Shown here piece after piece: positions 35,837 through 37,985 of a stretch of 37,985 nucleotides of DNA; the first letter of the stretch is position 1; each line of letters opens with the position of its first letter. The DNA is from Muribaculaceae bacterium (GTDB taxonomy: Bacteria; Bacteroidota; Bacteroidia; Bacteroidales; Muribaculaceae): NCBI GenBank assembly GCA_017443765.1, contig JAFSYB010000105.1, positions 1 through 37,985 of the forward strand, in the 5' to 3' direction. The position numbers and the translations under genes are program-made. The notes below the pieces were generated by a model. It was not told the DNA's origin and ran no database searches. It was given only the letters and a program-made list of their open reading frames with translations.

Positions 35837-36775
35837 TCAGCGATAAAACTTTACCGCCTCGGCTACCTTTTTGTTAAGTTCATCAATCGCCTCGCTTTTG
35901 ACGGTCAACCCCTCTCGCTCTTGGCACGCCGCCTTAACCGCTTGCCTCAAATCGTGTGCCTGTTTTGCCGTCAACTCGCCTCGCTTTTGTGCCTCGGCGA
36001 TTTGGGCTAAATATTCAGCCTCGCCCCCAAAACTATCTATATGCTGCACAAAAGCCGCGTTTTTAATCTGCCTAACTGTTTTCATTGCTTGAAAATTTAA
36101 TTGAATATCGTTGATTTTCCTTATAGCGTTATAGGTATCTCGCCAGCGTTTCACCACGGCGATATAAAACGCCTCATCATACAGGGTTGCCCCTGTGACG
36201 GCTGGCACGCCTAACACACTCGCCAGCCTGTGGGTAAATCGTTGCTCATATCTCAATACATTTCTACCTCGGTAGAGGTCGGGTATTGGCTCGCCCCTCG
36301 CTCTTTGCTCTCGGTTCTTATCATAGAAACACAAAATCTCATCTCGGCGGTGGTAATATAAACCGCTGGGCTGTAACAACCGCTTTGCCCACGCCAGCAC
36401 GCCCAAATGATTTATATAAACCTCGGTGGGGTGCTGGGTGATAATATTGCACCCCACATCGAGGCGAGTAACGGCGGCGAGGTTCATAGGTAGGTGTAAC
36501 TCATCGCTCAACCGCTCAACCGCTCTTTGCACATCGGCTCGCCCCATTGACTTGAAGTTATCGCCTAAAAACCATTTGCAAAGTGAGCCGTCTTTAACTC
36601 TCACTTGCCAGCGGTTAACGGTCACTTTCAAGCCAGCGAGATTGCCTGTAACAACCATATCGCCGCCGTTATATTGGTGGGTCGCTACATCGGTGAGGTA
36701 ACAGGGTGTTTCCTCAATGAAACTCACCCCCTCAACATCGGCGGCGGTTAACTTGAAATTAACGGTGTCAAACAT
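35837..36775 (-). CDS. Phage/plasmid replication initiator, gene II/X-like
   Basis: A protein of 312 residues resembling the gene II/gene X-type (Phage_X) replication proteins of filamentous phages and small rolling-circle plasmids, which nick one strand at the origin. It begins MFDTVNFKL and contains MNLAAVTRLDVGCNI, SGLYYHRRDEILCFYDKNRE and VLRYEQRFTHRLASVLG, segments of that family. The nicking tyrosine cannot be named with confidence. It is the key replication gene of the element. The operator module at 36785 starts 10 bases before the ATG, and the predicted transcription start would fall almost on the start codon. Confidence 0.75.
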   Translation of the reverse strand: MFDTVNFKLTAADVEGVSFIEETPCYLTDVATHQYNGGDMVVTGNLAGLKVTVNRWQVRVKDGSLCKWFLGDNFKSMGRADVQRAVERLSDELHLPMNLAAVTRLDVGCNIITQHPTEVYINHLGVLAWAKRLLQPSGLYYHRRDEILCFYDKNREQRARGEPIPDLYRGRNVLRYEQRFTHRLASVLGVPAVTGATLYDEAFYIAVVKRWRDTYNAIRKINDIQLNFQAMKTVRQIKNAAFVQHIDSFGGEAEYLAQIAEAQKRGELTAKQAHDLRQAVKAACQEREGLTVKSEAIDELNKKVAEAVKFYR

Positions 36776-36784
36776 TGGTGCAAA

Positions 36785-36819
36785 TTACTAAATCGGTAAT
36801 CCTTGACAACTTAATATAG
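36785..36819 (-). promoter_or_regulatory. Operator-promoter module upstream of the replication initiator
   Basis: The dyad TTACTAAATCGGTAAT (36785-36800) is followed after one base by CTTGACAACTTAATATAG (36802-36819), identical over 18 bases to the second part of the module at 35774. On the minus strand TTG and TAATTTG are 19 bases apart across the dyad. Confidence 0.62.
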
Positions 36820-36866
36820 TGTCAGTTTTGTTTTGAGGTGGGTTTGATACAATCGCCCCCACCTGT

Positions 36867-36907
36867 TGGCTCACTCGCTGGGTTCTTGGCTCACTCGCTG
36901 GGTTCTT
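36867..36907. repeat. Tandem direct repeat across the stop codon of the unknown gene
   Basis: A 20-base unit beginning GGCTCACTCGCTGG occurs twice in a row (36868-36887, 36888-36907), with a partial third copy after. The stop codon of the gene ending at 36891 lies inside the second copy. Confidence 0.75.
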
Positions 36908-37463
36908 GGCTCGCTGGCTCGGTGTCTAACTCGCTGGCGGCTGGTTGCCCTGTGGCTGGGTGATGGCGGGTGGCACGCTCTCTTAATAGGTTCATTTCCT
37001 CATCAAATTCACCCTCACTCAAAAGATTATACAGCGGCACTCGGTCTTTGCTTTTTCCTCTCGCTATAAACAACTCTAAAACGCCCCCTTGCTGCACAAC
37101 TTTATTAACAACCTCAAATCCCTCAAACACAAACAAAATAGCGTCTGCCTCGCCCTTAACATCGCCAAAAGCGAGGTTACTTGTTGGGTCGAGTACATAG
37201 ATACTTGTTAGGTTCTTGCCTTTCATTGTTAGGCTCTTATCGGCTTTACGGTGAACATCACCGCTAAATTGGTCGGGTACATCAACAAAATAGGCAAGTA
37301 AATCACCCACGTTATAACCGTCACGGCTGGCGGTCGGTTTCCCTTGTTTGTCCTGTCGTTTTTCCTCAAAGGGCTGGTAACTCTCGGTGCTGGCGGTGCA
37401 ATCTAATCGGGTTTTGCTCTTGGTTGCCACACGCTCAAAGCGGTAGTAATCTGTAAGTAACAT
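36891..37463 (-). CDS. Conserved mobile-element protein of unknown function
   Basis: About 190 residues from MLLTDYYRFERVATKSKTRLDC. The core (DGYNVGDLLAYFVDVPDQF, then KSLTMKGKNLTSIYVLDPTSNLAFGDVKGEADAILFVFEGFEVVN) is familiar to me from hypothetical proteins of Bacteroidota phages and integrated elements, but no function is known. The start at 37463 overlaps the stop of the upstream helix-turn-helix gene by one base (TGATG), so the two are coupled; the open frame extends to 37550 but that part overlaps the upstream gene. The C-terminal tail (TGQPAASELDTEPASQEPSE) is low in complexity and encoded by a 20-base direct repeat. Confidence 0.65.
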   Translation of the reverse strand: MLLTDYYRFERVATKSKTRLDCTASTESYQPFEEKRQDKQGKPTASRDGYNVGDLLAYFVDVPDQFSGDVHRKADKSLTMKGKNLTSIYVLDPTSNLAFGDVKGEADAILFVFEGFEVVNKVVQQGGVLELFIARGKSKDRVPLYNLLSEGEFDEEMNLLRERATRHHPATGQPAASELDTEPASQEPSE

Positions 37464-37825
37464 CACGCTGCACCCCCTTTCTCGCTGCAATAGGCGGCGG
37501 CTTGGTTGGCTAACTCGGTGTCGCTGGCAACTCGGTTGGATTGTAACCACGCCTCAACCTCACGGCGATTGAAATAACAAATCTTGCCTGTGGGTTTGTA
37601 GTGGGGTATCTCACGCCTCATCGTCAGTTTGTAGAGGTAACTTTTGGAAATCCCCATATATCGGGCGGTTTCCTCGCTGGTTAATACCTCTTTTGTGGCA
37701 AAGATTGTTCTTGCCGTTACCAAATCGGTAATCTCTTGCAGTATATCACCCTTTGTTGCTGGTTCATCGGCAACCTCTTGGGGTGTTACCAAATCGGTAA
37801 TTTGGTTCAAATCCTCTTGGCTCAT
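37463..37825 (-). CDS. Excisionase-like helix-turn-helix protein (HTH_17)
   Basis: A protein of 120 residues. Residues ~47-98 (LTSEETARYMGISKSYLYKLTMRREIPHYKPTGKICYFNRREVEAWLQ) form the MerR-like winged helix of excisionase and AlpA-type proteins, which bend DNA or regulate excision and replication. The N-terminal ~40 residues contain a direct repeat ITDLVT (residues 9-14 and 32-37). Both copies are encoded by the dyad that also serves as the probable operator in front of the replication and terminase-like genes. It is the first gene of the minus-strand operon, coupled by a one-base overlap to the next. Confidence 0.75.
   Translation of the reverse strand: MSQEDLNQITDLVTPQEVADEPATKGDILQEITDLVTARTIFATKEVLTSEETARYMGISKSYLYKLTMRREIPHYKPTGKICYFNRREVEAWLQSNRVASDTELANQAAAYCSEKGGAA
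37717..37732. promoter_or_regulatory. Dyad operator copy inside the excisionase-like gene (1)
   Basis: TTACCAAATCGGTAAT, matching the shared dyad TTACYAAATYRGTAAT. It is in frame and encodes the second ITDLVT of the protein. Confidence 0.55.
37786..37801. promoter_or_regulatory. Dyad operator copy inside the excisionase-like gene (2)
   Basis: An identical 16-base copy 69 bases (23 codons) from the previous one, encoding the first ITDLVT, just inside the start of the gene. A protein bound here could block the gene's own transcription. Confidence 0.55.
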
Positions 37826-37887
37826 ATTGTTTAAGCGTTAACCAACATTGCAGCTGATGCCTCTCGGCTTTCTTAAATAATGTCAAC

Positions 37888-37914
37888 AAAATGGTCGCAT
37901 TGCGGCCATTTTTG
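37888..37914. terminator. Bidirectional terminator-like hairpin near the right end
   Basis: AAAATGGTCGC (37888-37898) pairs with GCGGCCATTTT (37902-37912), with one G-T pair, a 3-base loop and A and T runs on its flanks. It contains GGCC, which is absent from the element, so the element's right end probably lies before it. Confidence 0.6.
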
Positions 37915-37985
37915 GCAAGGTTGGGCCTTTTTCCCGCTAAAAAACCATAAATTAGGAGCGGCTCTCGGAAAAACGTGGATTGTAG

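Larger units (their letters stand above)
33860..37850. mobile_element. Integrated small replicon or phage-satellite-like element (partial)
   Basis: The approximate extent is set by a change in composition: lower GC, a distinct word use and complete absence of several 4-base palindromes that are common on both sides. All genes lie on the minus strand and include an excisionase-like helix-turn-helix protein, a gene II/X-type replication initiator and a terminase-small-subunit-like protein. It sits beside tRNA-Leu. No integrase, relaxase, capsid or large terminase gene is visible, and attachment repeats were not found, so its ends are estimates. Confidence 0.6.

Noticed and set aside
37940..37985. 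A second copy of the tRNA-Leu 3' end near the right edge as an attachment site
   Set aside because: Only a short match (CGGCTCT) is shared with the tRNA end, which is too short to call a direct repeat. The true right junction may lie outside the window.

Overview
The window looks like chromosomal DNA of a GC-rich member of the Bacteroidales (Bacteroidota). Promoters fit the Bacteroidota pattern (a TTG-type -33 box, a 19-base gap, then TAnnTTTG) at many sites. Characteristic families include BspA-like leucine-rich repeat and Hydin-like secreted proteins, a NigD-like lipoprotein, DUF2723, DUF1343/NamZ, DUF3467 and an S66 carboxypeptidase. The family within the order cannot be fixed from sequence alone; a Muribaculaceae- or Prevotella-like gut organism is a guess.

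Layout: 0.4-2.5 kb carries a membrane flippase-like protein and an LD-carboxypeptidase (minus). 2.7-5 kb carries an iron-type alcohol dehydrogenase and an AraC regulator (plus). 5.0-5.3 kb has two identical tRNA-Asn genes, a strong terminator and then about 670 bases of gene-free DNA with hairpins and short repeats. 6-9.3 kb has leuS and a DUF1810 gene (minus). 9.6-12 kb has a sodium:solute symporter overlapping a WYL regulator, with a long leader. 12.6-15.9 kb is a large BspA-like protein ending in a dockerin. 16-18.3 kb has NamZ-like and QueG genes (minus). 18.35-20.5 kb is an AT-rich restriction-modification pair resembling the NlaIV/NgoBV family. 20.5-24.7 kb has a polysaccharide deacetylase and a large DUF2723 membrane protein (minus). 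24.9-28.2 kb has a LolD-like ATPase, a lipoprotein, a DUF3467 protein and cysS (plus). 28.3-33.2 kb is a 1615-residue secreted multidomain protein (minus).

From the tRNA-Leu gene at 33.6 kb to the right end the character changes. About 4 kb (33.86-37.85 kb) has lower GC and genes all on the minus strand: an excisionase-like helix-turn-helix protein, a conserved unknown, a gene II/X-type replication initiator, a terminase-small-subunit-like helix-turn-helix protein and three small proteins. By eye this stretch contains no GGCC, CCGG, GATC, GCGC, CATG, AGCT, CTAG or GGNNCC, although the neighbouring chromosome is full of several of them. It also carries four copies of a dyad operator, two in promoter regions and two inside a coding region. 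I read it as an integrated small replicon or phage-satellite-like element beside tRNA-Leu. Its integrase and its right junction are not visible.

The housekeeping genes cover translation (leuS, cysS, three tRNAs, queG for queuosine) and cell-envelope work (LD-carboxypeptidase, NamZ-like muramidase, deacetylase, flippase-like protein, LolD-like ATPase). The restriction-modification pair and the tRNA-Leu element are the two clear accessory insertions.
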